From Halocatena marina (GTDB taxonomy: Archaea; Halobacteriota; Halobacteria; Halobacteriales; Haloarculaceae): 64,000 nucleotides of DNA. Shown piece by piece: positions 52,513-61,416 of this stretch. The DNA is taken from positions 2,232,001 through 2,296,000 of the forward strand of contig NZ_JALLPK010000001.1 of assembly GCF_023276375.1 (NCBI RefSeq). The letters run 5' to 3'. A program made the position numbers and the translations under genes. The notes below the pieces were generated by a model. The model ran no database searches. It was not told where the DNA came from and worked only from the letters and a program-made list of their open reading frames with translations. Every line of letters starts with the position of its first letter. The stretch's first letter is position 1.

Positions 52513-53190
52513 TCACTGCGCGAGCTCCGCGATTGGTGCGACCCGGATCAGCCGTGCAACTTCCTCTGGGAGACTCTGTCGTCCCTGTCCACCCTCGACA
52601 GTTATCATACCAAAGGGTGCAATTTCGATCACTTCGAGTTCACCGCCGGGAGTGACGCCCGATTCGGAAAGATACCGTAGTTCCTCGTCGGTCCGGTGGC
52701 GCACTCGTTTTACGATGACGTGATCTCCGACCTCGCATTCGATGAGCCGATGGCCAGGATCGTCTTGTGGTGGCGAAAGATCAGATGCGGGGATCGGATC
52801 ACCGTGTGGATCGACACGCGGATCGCCGAGTAGTTCGGCGATCCGCTCCTCGAACCGCTCGCTGATGTAGTGTTCGAGGCGGTCGGCCTCGTCGTGTACG
52901 TCGGTCCAGTCGTAGTCGAGTTCGCTCGCCAGATACGCCTCGATCAAGCGGTGATGTCTGAGCACCTCGATAGCAACGGTCTCGCCTTCTGGGGTCAGCT
53001 CTACCCCTTTGTATTTCTCCCGTTCGAGCAGTCCACGCTCTTCGAGCGTATCGATCATACTCGTGACCGTGGGTGACGTGACATCCATCCGTTCGGCAAT
53101 TGCGGACGTCGCGACCCGCTCGCCAGACTCCTGTTGGAGCACATAGATGGTTTTGAGATAATCCTCCATCACGTCACTGAGCATAGTCAT
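52513..53190 (-). CDS. DtxR/SirR-family metal-dependent transcriptional regulator
   Basis: 225 residues. Residues 1-60 are the winged helix (VMEDYLKTIYVLQQESGERV, VTSPTVTSMIDTLEERGL). The dimer/metal-binding region holds EVLRHHRLIEAYL and EADRLEHYISERFEERI with the His and Glu ligands. The C-terminal 75 residues are a FeoA/SH3-like domain. When Fe2+ or Mn2+ is bound, such regulators shut off metal uptake genes. The palindrome at 43628-43645 fits their operator. The gene stands alone. Confidence 0.93.
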   Translation of the reverse strand: MTMLSDVMEDYLKTIYVLQQESGERVATSAIAERMDVTSPTVTSMIDTLEERGLLEREKYKGVELTPEGETVAIEVLRHHRLIEAYLASELDYDWTDVHDEADRLEHYISERFEERIAELLGDPRVDPHGDPIPASDLSPPQDDPGHRLIECEVGDHVIVKRVRHRTDEELRYLSESGVTPGGELEVIEIAPFGMITVEGGQGRQSLPEEVARLIRVAPIAELAQ

Positions 53191-53363
53191 ACGAGGTGAC
53201 GACCGAATAAAAACCGTTCCATCCAGATAGACAGCTACACGACAGCTCGGGCATCACGACACATCTGCAGAGCACAAGACAGTGGCGCGTGCGTATCACA
53301 AACACAAAGCAGACAGTGACAGAGAAATTGAAATAAAATTGAAAGATGTGCTCAATGAGCAGA

Positions 53364-54353
53364 TTAGTCGTTCATCGGGGATTCAGTTCGCGATGGTTGT
53401 TGATCGGCTCCGAACTCGATATCCTCGGTGAAACGGTCGAGGAAGAAGACGAGGGTGACACCGATGACGCCAGCAGCGACAATGATTCCGATAACTCCCG
53501 GTGTCAGCTCCGAGACTTCGCTGTTGATGGTGATCACCGGAGCGCGGAGTGAGCCGAGCATCAGGCTCACGAGGAACGTAAGAGTTGCCTGCCGATAGTT
53601 CGAGAGCGCGTATCTGATGATGTGAGTGATCGTGAACAGGCCGAGGAATGCACCGATAACGAACGCGACAATCGGGATTGCGGTGGCAACGAGCGCGCTC
53701 GAGTCACCACCAGTCACAACAGCGAGGAGCTGCGAGATGAACTGTCCTGGGAGCGCGCTCATATACTCATACTGACCGAACATGTAGAGGATGAACGCTC
53801 CCGAAATTCCTGGGAGCACCATTGCACAGATCGCGATCGCACCACTCCCAAAGAGGAGCAGCGGTGAATGAGTGCCCGAACTGCCACTGGTGAACCCTGT
53901 CAGGAGAAACGCTAATGCGAAACCGACCAGCGCAGCAGCAGCACGAGGCACCGAATCGATCGACACGTATCGATAGAGTACGACTGCAGCAGCCGCGATC
54001 AATCCGAAGAAAAACGACGATGTCAGCACCGGATGGCCCTTGATAGCCTCATGCATTATTCCAGACATGACGACGACAGCCGTCACAATTCCCATCCCGA
54101 GCGCGATGAGAAACGGAACGTCCATCTCAACGAGATCATCGTACAGTGAAGCACGACCGTCTGAAGTGTGCAAATATGGGACGTGTTCGAGCACGCGCGG
54201 ATCGATCCCCGCAATCGCGTCGATCAACCGTTCGTAGATCCCTGCGATGAGTGCGATCGTTCCACCAGAGACGCCAGGAACCGTGTCTGCTGCCCCCATG
54301 CACACACCCTTAAGATAGATGACGAACCATTCACGAGGACCAGTACCACTCAT
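53364..54353 (-). CDS. DUF368 membrane protein, probable polyprenyl-phosphate transporter
   Basis: 329 residues, about nine membrane spans. Two copies of the DUF368 hallmark are present: PGVSGGTIALIAGIYER (residues 24-40) and LPGISGAFILYMFGQYE in the second half. Bacterial DUF368 proteins (PopT) return undecaprenyl phosphate to the inner leaflet. By analogy this one would recycle dolichyl phosphate after AglB transfers glycans. The ATG starts one base after the aglB stop, so the two are translated together. That placement is the strongest reason for the proposed role. Confidence 0.85.
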   Translation of the reverse strand: MSGTGPREWFVIYLKGVCMGAADTVPGVSGGTIALIAGIYERLIDAIAGIDPRVLEHVPYLHTSDGRASLYDDLVEMDVPFLIALGMGIVTAVVVMSGIMHEAIKGHPVLTSSFFFGLIAAAAVVLYRYVSIDSVPRAAAALVGFALAFLLTGFTSGSSGTHSPLLLFGSGAIAICAMVLPGISGAFILYMFGQYEYMSALPGQFISQLLAVVTGGDSSALVATAIPIVAFVIGAFLGLFTITHIIRYALSNYRQATLTFLVSLMLGSLRAPVITINSEVSELTPGVIGIIVAAGVIGVTLVFFLDRFTEDIEFGADQQPSRTESPMND

Positions 54354-54354
54354 C

Positions 54355-57348
54355 TCAAACCACCGTTGCCCGCTGTTCGAGCGCGTTGTTTGCCAGCTGA
54401 GTCTGGACCAGTGCTGTGTTCCCGATGCTGTCGGTGTTCATCGCGCTTTCACCCAACTTCCCTTCGAGTTTCGCTTCACTCGTCTCGTTTGTCGTCCCGT
54501 CGTTAGTATCGTTGTTGGTGTCGCTGTCGTTTGAGCCAACCGTCACACGAACGGTTGAGTTGTCTTCACCGATGACTTGCGCCTCGGTTACTTCGGCCTC
54601 CGTGGTTGTACCATTCTCCGTCGTGTTGTTCGCTGTCGTGTTGTTCGCTGTTCCGGTAGCGTTGTCGTTTGTCGTGAACGTGTACGGTCCTGTTGCGCGG
54701 ACACTCACGTTTGTGTGTCCGTTTTCAGGACTCCACTTGTCGTAGCCGGTTGTCGAATAGGGGAGCGTCATCGCGAACTGCCCTTGCGCATCTGTCTGTG
54801 CGTGTTGTCGATACACGAAGGTCTCGTTCGTGGTCGGTATGCGCATCGTGACGCTTGCTGTGACGTTCGTGTTCGGTGAAGCGGTTCCATTCACTGTCGC
54901 ACCGGGAACGCGCTCGAACGTCTTCACCCACGGTTGGCCGTTGACGTAGGACGGTCCACGCTCTTGACTCCCATGGACGAGTCGGTAGTGTTTCAGTGCT
55001 GGAATCCGCTCGGAAGGCATGTTTCCAACGAGACCAACCCGTGAAGATCCGTCTTGCTTGACGAACTCACGGGCGGCGCTCATGTTGTCGAACTGTTTGA
55101 CAGGGGGTCCCTGATCCTCTCCCGGAACGACGCGGATCGAGATCGTCTCTCCGTTGGCCGATCTGACCTGTCGTGTTTCCCAATCGAGCACTGTCGGTTT
55201 CGGCTCTACCGCACTTCCATTGAACGAGTACAGGCGGATCCGCATGCTCTCGTAGTGGCGCTGGGTCGGGACGTAGGTGATCCGCTGATAGCTACCCTCT
55301 TCTGTGGACTGATACAGTGGGAATACAAGGTCGCTCTTCGAGATGGTGTCGTTCGACTCGAACTGGGTCGGAGCCCCATATTTCGAATAAATACTGACGA
55401 TCTGCCAATCGACCATCACGTACCGCGTCGATTCGTTGCCGTCGATGAGGTCAGTCGCATCGCTCTCATTGGACGAAAGCAGGAAGTCAGCCGATTTCTG
55501 GGCACCTTGTTGGAACGGGTTCGCCGTTGGGATCCGCTCACCGAGCACCGTGATCCAATGACCGTAATCCCACCACGATAGGACGCCGTATGCCCCAGGT
55601 TTGTAATCGTAATCTTCTGTTGGTTCGTACGTTCCGTAGTAGTCCATCGGCTCAGCGTCGGGATGGCCGTACTGACCCTCTTCGGGCGTGTTGTTCGAGA
55701 GCCATTCGAGGCTCGAATCCCACTCAATCCCGTTGGGCCCGGTGGACGCTGCTTCGGTCGTCAGCAGTCCGAATCCTTGTGAACCGCCCGAACCCGAACC
55801 TGAACTCGCCCCCGAACTGCCCGCGCTTCCGAGCATGATGAACGGTCCAGTAATGAGGAAACAAACGATGACGAGAGTTACGACTTGATGGATTTCGAGG
55901 TCATCGAGCCGGTCTATCGTGGAGATGCCGAGGAAGTCGACGATGGTTCCGACGAGATAGCCGTTAAGAACGGCGACAGGAAGTGCGAGATAGTAGTTGA
56001 AGCGGACTTGGGTGAACACAGCCATCGTCATGAAGACACCCCAAACGACGATGAGGAGTTCTTCCGGCCGTGATTCATCGTCGATGGCGATTCGTGTGAT
56101 AGCGATAAGTGCGCCGATAGCAGCCGAGTAGAAGGCAATCCCGTACGTGTAGTTCATTACCTCGATCCAGTAGTTCTGAGTGCCTTTCTCCAGACCGAGT
56201 GGCTGGGCCTCAATGACAGTCCGTTGTGCGGCTGTCGTGGAGAGTCCAATAAACCGCAGGGACTGAGACACCATGTACGAGTAGAGATCCGGAAGCGCGA
56301 CGGCGACAGTACCGACCGTGAGAACGATGCCTCCTAGGATGAGGACGGGATATAGCCAGCGATTGATATTTCGGGAATCGAACACCCGAGCGAAGGCTGC
56401 CATCACAACGAGGCCGAGTGCGACAGTGAACAGAAGTGCCGGCTGAAGAAGCGAAGGATCGGTTGCGGTGAATGTAAACGTAGAGATCCGAACTGCAGTG
56501 AGCACACCTGCAACAGCGAACGCAACGATGCCAACGATAGCTGTGTGTTCCGGGCTTTCCCCACGGACGTATTCGAGTGACAACTGCAAGACGAAGAAGA
56601 TACTGAGTACAGCAGCGATTACGATGCCCGGTGGCCATACCCAGATGTAGAGCGCAATAGCGAGTCCCGCGAGAGCCGCCACGCCGAACGGTCGCGACAG
56701 CGGCTCGGTCTCGCGCGCTGCGACCAATTCGTACACGGGCTTTTCCTCGCTTGCAACGCGGAGCGCAACCATAATGGCAAGGAAGGCAAGCGCCTGAAAC
56801 AGCGCTTCTGCAGCGTGATGGTCGGAAAAGCCGACAAGACTCCGCTGGAGGAATCCTCCTGCGGTGAGTGAAAGGACGAGAACGGCAGTGACTCCACCCA
56901 GACGCCCACTGATTCGACGTCCAATGAAGTAGACCGGAATCGCGGTGACCGCTCCAATAACCGCAGGAGCAAACAGCAGCGTCAACGCGATCGTCTGTTG
57001 GCTTGGACTCCCAAGTCCGATGATGAGTGCGACGGTCGCAACGATCTGGTCGTAGAAGGTTCCGAACTGACCCGAAGCCGTCCCCGCTGGGAAGTTCGTC
57101 CACGGATCGAACGGCATCGTCGTCGGCCAGTTGTGAACGGTGTAGGTTGTCTGTCGGAGGTGATACCACGCGTCGTTTCCTGAAAAGTAGACACGATCGT
57201 TAGTAACGAATTTTTCCCACATCCGTGCTCGATTCCAAAACATGAACGCAATCAGAAGCACGAGCACCGGGACGTGATACAACGCCACCGCACGCTCGTA
57301 GAGAACGTCCCGGTCCAACGTTAGCCATCTCTCTGTCCGCTGGCTCAT
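54355..57348 (-). CDS. aglB: Oligosaccharyltransferase AglB (STT3 family)
   Basis: 997 residues from ATG 57348. About 13 membrane spans fill the first 500 residues, with the first-loop acidic motif in VYFSGNDAWYHLRQ. The STT3 signature SWWDYGHWI is at about 591-599 in the external domain. A Thr/Asn-rich extension follows near the C-terminus (ATGTANNTTANNTTENGTT and DTNNDTNDGTTNETS). The enzyme moves a dolichol-linked glycan onto Asn in N-X-S/T sequons outside the cell. The C-terminal part is itself rich in sequons. The divergent glycosyltransferase gene starts about 110 bases away. Confidence 0.95.
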   Translation of the reverse strand: MSQRTERWLTLDRDVLYERAVALYHVPVLVLLIAFMFWNRARMWEKFVTNDRVYFSGNDAWYHLRQTTYTVHNWPTTMPFDPWTNFPAGTASGQFGTFYDQIVATVALIIGLGSPSQQTIALTLLFAPAVIGAVTAIPVYFIGRRISGRLGGVTAVLVLSLTAGGFLQRSLVGFSDHHAAEALFQALAFLAIMVALRVASEEKPVYELVAARETEPLSRPFGVAALAGLAIALYIWVWPPGIVIAAVLSIFFVLQLSLEYVRGESPEHTAIVGIVAFAVAGVLTAVRISTFTFTATDPSLLQPALLFTVALGLVVMAAFARVFDSRNINRWLYPVLILGGIVLTVGTVAVALPDLYSYMVSQSLRFIGLSTTAAQRTVIEAQPLGLEKGTQNYWIEVMNYTYGIAFYSAAIGALIAITRIAIDDESRPEELLIVVWGVFMTMAVFTQVRFNYYLALPVAVLNGYLVGTIVDFLGISTIDRLDDLEIHQVVTLVIVCFLITGPFIMLGSAGSSGASSGSGSGGSQGFGLLTTEAASTGPNGIEWDSSLEWLSNNTPEEGQYGHPDAEPMDYYGTYEPTEDYDYKPGAYGVLSWWDYGHWITVLGERIPTANPFQQGAQKSADFLLSSNESDATDLIDGNESTRYVMVDWQIVSIYSKYGAPTQFESNDTISKSDLVFPLYQSTEEGSYQRITYVPTQRHYESMRIRLYSFNGSAVEPKPTVLDWETRQVRSANGETISIRVVPGEDQGPPVKQFDNMSAAREFVKQDGSSRVGLVGNMPSERIPALKHYRLVHGSQERGPSYVNGQPWVKTFERVPGATVNGTASPNTNVTASVTMRIPTTNETFVYRQHAQTDAQGQFAMTLPYSTTGYDKWSPENGHTNVSVRATGPYTFTTNDNATGTANNTTANNTTENGTTTEAEVTEAQVIGEDNSTVRVTVGSNDSDTNNDTNDGTTNETSEAKLEGKLGESAMNTDSIGNTALVQTQLANNALEQRATVV

Positions 57349-57458
57349 TGGCAGATAGGAACGCAAAAACGCGGATAAAGCTTTGGAAAGATGCCTCTAG
57401 ACGATGCGTTTCCTGAACGACTCGATTATAGACCAGTTAAAACTGAACGAGTCGAAAA

Positions 57459-58535
57459 ATGTCTAACCCACGGTCACGAGGCGGACGTATGCTCATTTCG
57501 GTCGTCGTCTGCACCCATACAGAAGACCGCTATCCCTATCTCCGCGAAGCCGTCGACAGCGTCCTCGAACAGACCTACGAGAACCACGAGATCATCATCG
57601 TCAGCGACGGCAGTTCGACAGTCGAACGTCGCGCTCGGTCGGACTACGGTGAGCATCCTGATGTTACCGTCCACCTCCAAGAGACGAACCAAGGACTGCT
57701 TACTGCACGCAACACAGGGGCGTCGTTCGCCAACGGAACCGTCGTGGCATTCATCGATGACGACGCTGTCGCCCACGAGAACTGGCTCGCTGAACTCGCA
57801 AAACCGTACGAAGAAGACAAAGCTGAAGCTGAAGATGATGTGAGTCAAGAACACCCGGTTGAGCGTGAGCGCGATTACGATAGCGATCCTAATCACGATC
57901 ACGACGGTGAGCAGCCGCTTGCCGTTGGCGGGAAGATGACGCCGCTCTGGGTTGCGGGAAAGCCTGAGTACGTGCCAGAAGAGTTCTACTGGCTCATCGG
58001 TGTGACTCACCGGGGATTCGCGGACGGAGCGGGGGAAGTTCGAAACACGTTTGGATCAAATTTTTCTGTTCTGCGAACAGTGTTCGATGAGCTCGGTGGT
58101 TTTGACACCGAAATCGGGGGAAGAAAAGGTGATAAGCATCTGCAGGGTGGCGAGACAGAACTCTGTGCGCGTCTTCGGAGTCGGTACGACGTCGGCGTGC
58201 AGTACAATCCCAAAGCACGGGTCGCCCACAAGGTGTTCGCGTACCGTACTGAACCGACGTGGCTCATCAAGCGGGCGTTCTGGCAGGGCTACTCGAAGCG
58301 CGGGATGGAAGTGTTGCTCCCGGAGTCGACGACGCCAGCGACCGCCGAGGAGACTGAATTTCTGGGTCAGTTGCTCGGTGAATTCGTCCCAGAACGGCTC
58401 GTAGCATTGGTTCGTTCCCCATCGACAGCGGCGCTCTCACAGCTCGTGCTGTTGTTCGTTCTCACTGCAGCAGTCGGTGGAGGATATCTCTACGGAGCAT
58501 TCGCGTGGCGTTCATCGGGATCAACGCTCTCGTAG
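57459..58535 (+). CDS. Glycosyltransferase family 2 with C-terminal membrane anchor (AglG/AglI-like)
   Basis: 358 residues. The GT-A start is ISVVVCTHTEDRYPYL, with IIIVSDGSS and the DxD-type site VVAFIDDDAVAHENWL (about residues 100-115). An acidic insert of about 40 residues (DKAEAEDDVSQEHPVERER, then DYDSDPNHDHDGEQ) follows that is not part of the usual domain. FGSNFSVLRTVFDELGGFD and GETELCARL complete the catalytic part. A membrane segment ends the protein (LVLLFVLTAAVGGGYLYGAFA). Position beside aglB and resemblance to Haloferax AglG/AglI support a role in N-glycan assembly, perhaps hexuronic acid transfer. ATG 57489 is an alternative start. Confidence 0.9.
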   Translation: MSNPRSRGGRMLISVVVCTHTEDRYPYLREAVDSVLEQTYENHEIIIVSDGSSTVERRARSDYGEHPDVTVHLQETNQGLLTARNTGASFANGTVVAFIDDDAVAHENWLAELAKPYEEDKAEAEDDVSQEHPVERERDYDSDPNHDHDGEQPLAVGGKMTPLWVAGKPEYVPEEFYWLIGVTHRGFADGAGEVRNTFGSNFSVLRTVFDELGGFDTEIGGRKGDKHLQGGETELCARLRSRYDVGVQYNPKARVAHKVFAYRTEPTWLIKRAFWQGYSKRGMEVLLPESTTPATAEETEFLGQLLGEFVPERLVALVRSPSTAALSQLVLLFVLTAAVGGGYLYGAFAWRSSGSTLS

Positions 58536-59347
58536 GACCACACCAGCTCGAAGTATCGGTGAAGCCCTGCAACGAACGAGCCGTTCTCGGTAATTGCGGC
58601 TTGGCGCATGTGGTTCGGTACGTCGTCTTCTTGGACGAGGAGGATCGCTGTTCCGGTGTCATACTCCATGCTCGGATCGGCGATCGTCCCGCGCCACGGG
58701 AGTGCTTTTTCGCTGTACCGAAGACCAACCGAGGGATACGTTTCGGTGACGTGTGACACAATATCAGCCTGTCGTTCGCGCGCCGCTGGTGTGAGAAGTT
58801 GCGGGGATAGCAGGAGAACCCTGACGTCGATTCCTCGCTCAACAGCGTCTTCGAAGGCAGGCTCGATACGATCGAGATACTCGAACGCCTTGCTCAGCAC
58901 TCGCACGCTCTTGCTTGCAGTGTGGTAGATGCGTTGTGTCCCGTTTTCACTCGGTTCGCCGACATCGACGACGTGAAACAGCTCCTCGGCAGGGCGGTTC
59001 TCTTCGTTTGCGTGTTCGAAGCGCGGCCCAAACTCCGACAGGAACGCATCGCTTGCGTCCTCGATCTTGCGCTGGAACTTCTCGAACTCCTGTCGACGAT
59101 TTTCGGTCGCCAGCTCAAGCACTTCGGCGGGCGGTCTCGCCACGTACTCTTTCGGACGGCCGGGAATGACCTTCACGTATCCCTCAGCAGCGAGTGAATC
59201 GAGAACGCCGTAGATACGAGCTTTCGGAATCCCTGTCGCCTCAGCGAGATTCGGAGCCGTCGTCCTTCCGAGACCAAATAACTCGGTCATCGCATCCGTT
59301 TCATATTTCGTTAATCCGAGACGATCGAACACGTCCGTGGCGGACAT
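58490..59347 (-). CDS. TrmB-family transcriptional regulator
   Basis: 285 residues. The N-terminal winged helix reads LGLTKYETDAMTELFGLG, then AEATGIPKARIYGVLDSLAAEGYVKV (residues 9-58), the TrmB HTH. A coiled-coil segment follows (about 75-105) and a C-terminal effector domain of about 165 residues. Members sense sugars or other metabolites. The stop lies 46 bases inside the convergent glycosyltransferase gene, so the 3' ends overlap. It is downstream of the acyl-CoA operon and may regulate that operon or the glycosylation genes. Confidence 0.9.
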   Translation of the reverse strand: MSATDVFDRLGLTKYETDAMTELFGLGRTTAPNLAEATGIPKARIYGVLDSLAAEGYVKVIPGRPKEYVARPPAEVLELATENRRQEFEKFQRKIEDASDAFLSEFGPRFEHANEENRPAEELFHVVDVGEPSENGTQRIYHTASKSVRVLSKAFEYLDRIEPAFEDAVERGIDVRVLLLSPQLLTPAARERQADIVSHVTETYPSVGLRYSEKALPWRGTIADPSMEYDTGTAILLVQEDDVPNHMRQAAITENGSFVAGLHRYFELVWSYESVDPDERHANAP

Positions 59348-59502
59348 ACTCGGTCTACCAGCAGAGCGAGGATAAAGCTGTCAATCGTTCGCCTGCGAGG
59401 AGATACAAGAACAGAAGAGAGAACGAAATGAAACGAAATAAACGCTAATTGAAATTCGAGCAATCAAACACTGCTGATAAGAACCGGGATATGGATGGTG
59501 TC

Positions 59503-59871
59503 TCAGACCGGTTCGAATCGGTATCCGTCCCACTCTTGACTTTCGGGTTCGCGGATGCCAGCACCGGGTTCGCGTAGTTCCTCGACGTAAACAGGACGGA
59601 CCTCATCGCCGATCTCGACAGCGTCGGTTGTGAGCTGACCGAGCACGCGTACCGATTCGTCATCAACTGTGAACTCGACGATTGCGAGTGGATTCGGTGC
59701 TCGCACGCCAGGTGGCGTTGCGGTGCTCTTCGTCCACGTCACCACAGTCGCCGTGTGTTCGCTTAGATCGACGGTTCCGACCGGTTCACTCCCGTTCGGT
59801 CCAATCTGGTGGCCAGGATAGCTGATACTACCGTCCGCATACCGGGTCGCGTTCATCTCCTTCGAACTCAT
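59503..59871 (-). CDS. DUF35 OB-fold thiolase-partner protein
   Basis: 122 residues. An OB-fold is seen in GTVDLSEHTATVVTWTKS, NPLAIVEFTVDDESVRVLGQLTTD and VEIGDEVRPVYVEELRE. No Cys pairs of a rubredoxin-like zinc ribbon are visible. In archaea DUF35 proteins bind CoA and hold thiolase and HMG-CoA synthase together. The ATG overlaps the thiolase stop by four bases, which fits that partnership. Confidence 0.88.
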   Translation of the reverse strand: MSSKEMNATRYADGSISYPGHQIGPNGSEPVGTVDLSEHTATVVTWTKSTATPPGVRAPNPLAIVEFTVDDESVRVLGQLTTDAVEIGDEVRPVYVEELREPGAGIREPESQEWDGYRFEPV

Positions 59872-61022
59872 TGGTGTGCCTCCATGATGGTCGTGATGAC
59901 ACAGTTACCGAATCCACCGACGTTACAAGCGAGTCCGACATCGGCGTCGACCTGTCGCTTGCCAGCATCGCCGATGAGCTGTTTGTACACCTCGTATCCC
60001 TGTGCGACGCCGCTCGCGCCGAGTGGATGTCCCTTCGATTTGAGTCCGCCAGAGGTGTTGACCGGGAGCGACCCGTCCATCTCGGTGACTCCTTCTTCGA
60101 TGCCTTCCCACGCCTGTCCTGGTTCGAAAAAGCCGAGTCCCTCACACTGGAGGAATTCGAGGATCGTGAACATATCGTGGAGTTCGGCGACATCGATGTC
60201 TTCTGGGTAGTAGCCGCTCATTTCGTACGCCTGCTGTCCACTTTCGACGACACCCCGCATCGTTGTCGGGTCAGCACGCTCGTGGACAACGTGGGTGTCC
60301 GTCGCTCCACCAATTCCTGCGATGGAAGCGTACGTGTCCGTCCATTCTGCAGCCGCATCGAGCGGGCAGAATAGGAGGGCAGCACTCCCGTCAGTTATCG
60401 GGCAGAAATCGTACAATCGGAGCGGATCGGCGACGATCGGTGATTCGAGGACGGTCTCGACCGAAACCTCCTTTTGGAACTGTGCGTGGGGGTTATTGAC
60501 GCCGTTCGCGTGATTTTTCACCGCAACCTTCGCGAGACTTTCGCGCGGAGCGTCGTACGTATCGAGGTAGAGACGGGCAGTGAGACCCGCAAAGCTCGGT
60601 AGCGTGACGCCGTGTTTGTACTCGACAGGATGCGTGATCGAGGAAATAACGTCCGTCGTCTCGGATGTCGAACGGTGCGTCATCTTCTCTCCGCCGACGA
60701 GCAATGTCATATCACTCGTGCCAGAGGCAATCGACTGCCAGGCGGCGTAGATACCTGCTCCACCCGACGAAGAAGTCTGATCGACGCGCTGTGTGTACGC
60801 GGGCATCATTCCAAGATCGTGGACAAGGGAGTTTGGAACGCCTGTCATGCCCTCGAACTCACCGCTCGCCATGTTCGATACGTACAGGTGGTCGACCTCG
60901 CCCGGCGAAACGCCAGCATCAGTCAAACACTCTTTACCGGCTTGTGCGAGTAGTTCCCGAATCCATTCCTCTCGCTTCCCGAACTTCGTCATCGACGCGC
61001 CGATAATAGCAACATCCCTCAT
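59868..61022 (-). CDS. Thiolase-family protein (archaeal acetyl-CoA acetyltransferase-like)
   Basis: 384 residues from ATG 61022. The start RDVAIIGASMTKFGKR is typical of archaeal thiolases. The segment that normally carries the nucleophilic Cys (C-x-S-G) reads QTSSSGGAG here, so a Ser (codon 60773-60771) sits at that position. The GHPLGASG His motif and LACNVGGFGN Cys motif are intact. It could be a non-decarboxylating condensing or thiolytic enzyme with altered chemistry. It is part of a five-gene operon, one base after the epsilon-like gene. Confidence 0.88.
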   Translation of the reverse strand: MRDVAIIGASMTKFGKREEWIRELLAQAGKECLTDAGVSPGEVDHLYVSNMASGEFEGMTGVPNSLVHDLGMMPAYTQRVDQTSSSGGAGIYAAWQSIASGTSDMTLLVGGEKMTHRSTSETTDVISSITHPVEYKHGVTLPSFAGLTARLYLDTYDAPRESLAKVAVKNHANGVNNPHAQFQKEVSVETVLESPIVADPLRLYDFCPITDGSAALLFCPLDAAAEWTDTYASIAGIGGATDTHVVHERADPTTMRGVVESGQQAYEMSGYYPEDIDVAELHDMFTILEFLQCEGLGFFEPGQAWEGIEEGVTEMDGSLPVNTSGGLKSKGHPLGASGVAQGYEVYKQLIGDAGKRQVDADVGLACNVGGFGNCVITTIMEAHQ

Positions 61023-61023
61023 C

Positions 61024-61416
61024 TCAACGCCACCCCGTTCGTCCGGACATCTTCCACTCGTCACCGCGCTCGACTGTGCGCGGAAGCTCGTTCCGAGAGT
61101 GACAGCCATACCGTCCAGCGAGCGTCCAGCTGTCCGCAGTATCATCCGTCGCTAGGTCTGTGCCTGCAATCGAGCGATCACGAAGATACGCGCCGAGACA
61201 CGCTACGAGCGCCGCTGCCTCGCCGTCAGTCGCGGTAGCTGGGACGACAATCCGCGCTTGCACGTCTTCGTCCGTTTCGCCGCTAGCATCAGAGTGGAGG
61301 TAGGAGCCGAAAGCGGAACGAGAGACAGAAACCGAATCGGTTCCATCTCCGTTGTCAAGCAGTTCTACCATTGGTTCTCCTGTTTTCGTAAGCATTTCAG
61401 TTGTGTTTGTTGCCAT
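61024..61416 (-). CDS. Small acyl-CoA carboxylase subunit (epsilon/PccX-like)
   Basis: 130 residues. After an acidic N-terminus the middle [17 protein letters not shown] and the end [11 protein letters not shown], then [19 protein letters not shown], resemble the epsilon subunit of actinobacterial acyl-CoA carboxylases (helix plus a Trp/Arg-rich tail). They also resemble the PccX protein of haloarchaeal propionyl-CoA carboxylase. The TGATG overlap with the beta subunit gene supports one complex. Its job would be to bind the beta subunit and raise activity; this is inferred. Confidence 0.72.
   Translation of the reverse strand: MATNTTEMLTKTGEPMVELLDNGDGTDSVSVSRSAFGSYLHSDASGETDEDVQARIVVPATATDGEAAALVACLGAYLRDRSIAGTDLATDDTADSWTLAGRYGCHSRNELPRTVERGDEWKMSGRTGWR

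Noticed and set aside
54416-54745. Plus-strand hydrophobic frame of 109 codons inside aglB
   Set aside because: Shadow of the Thr/Asn-rich end of aglB; Val/Ser composition results from reverse reading of ACN codons.
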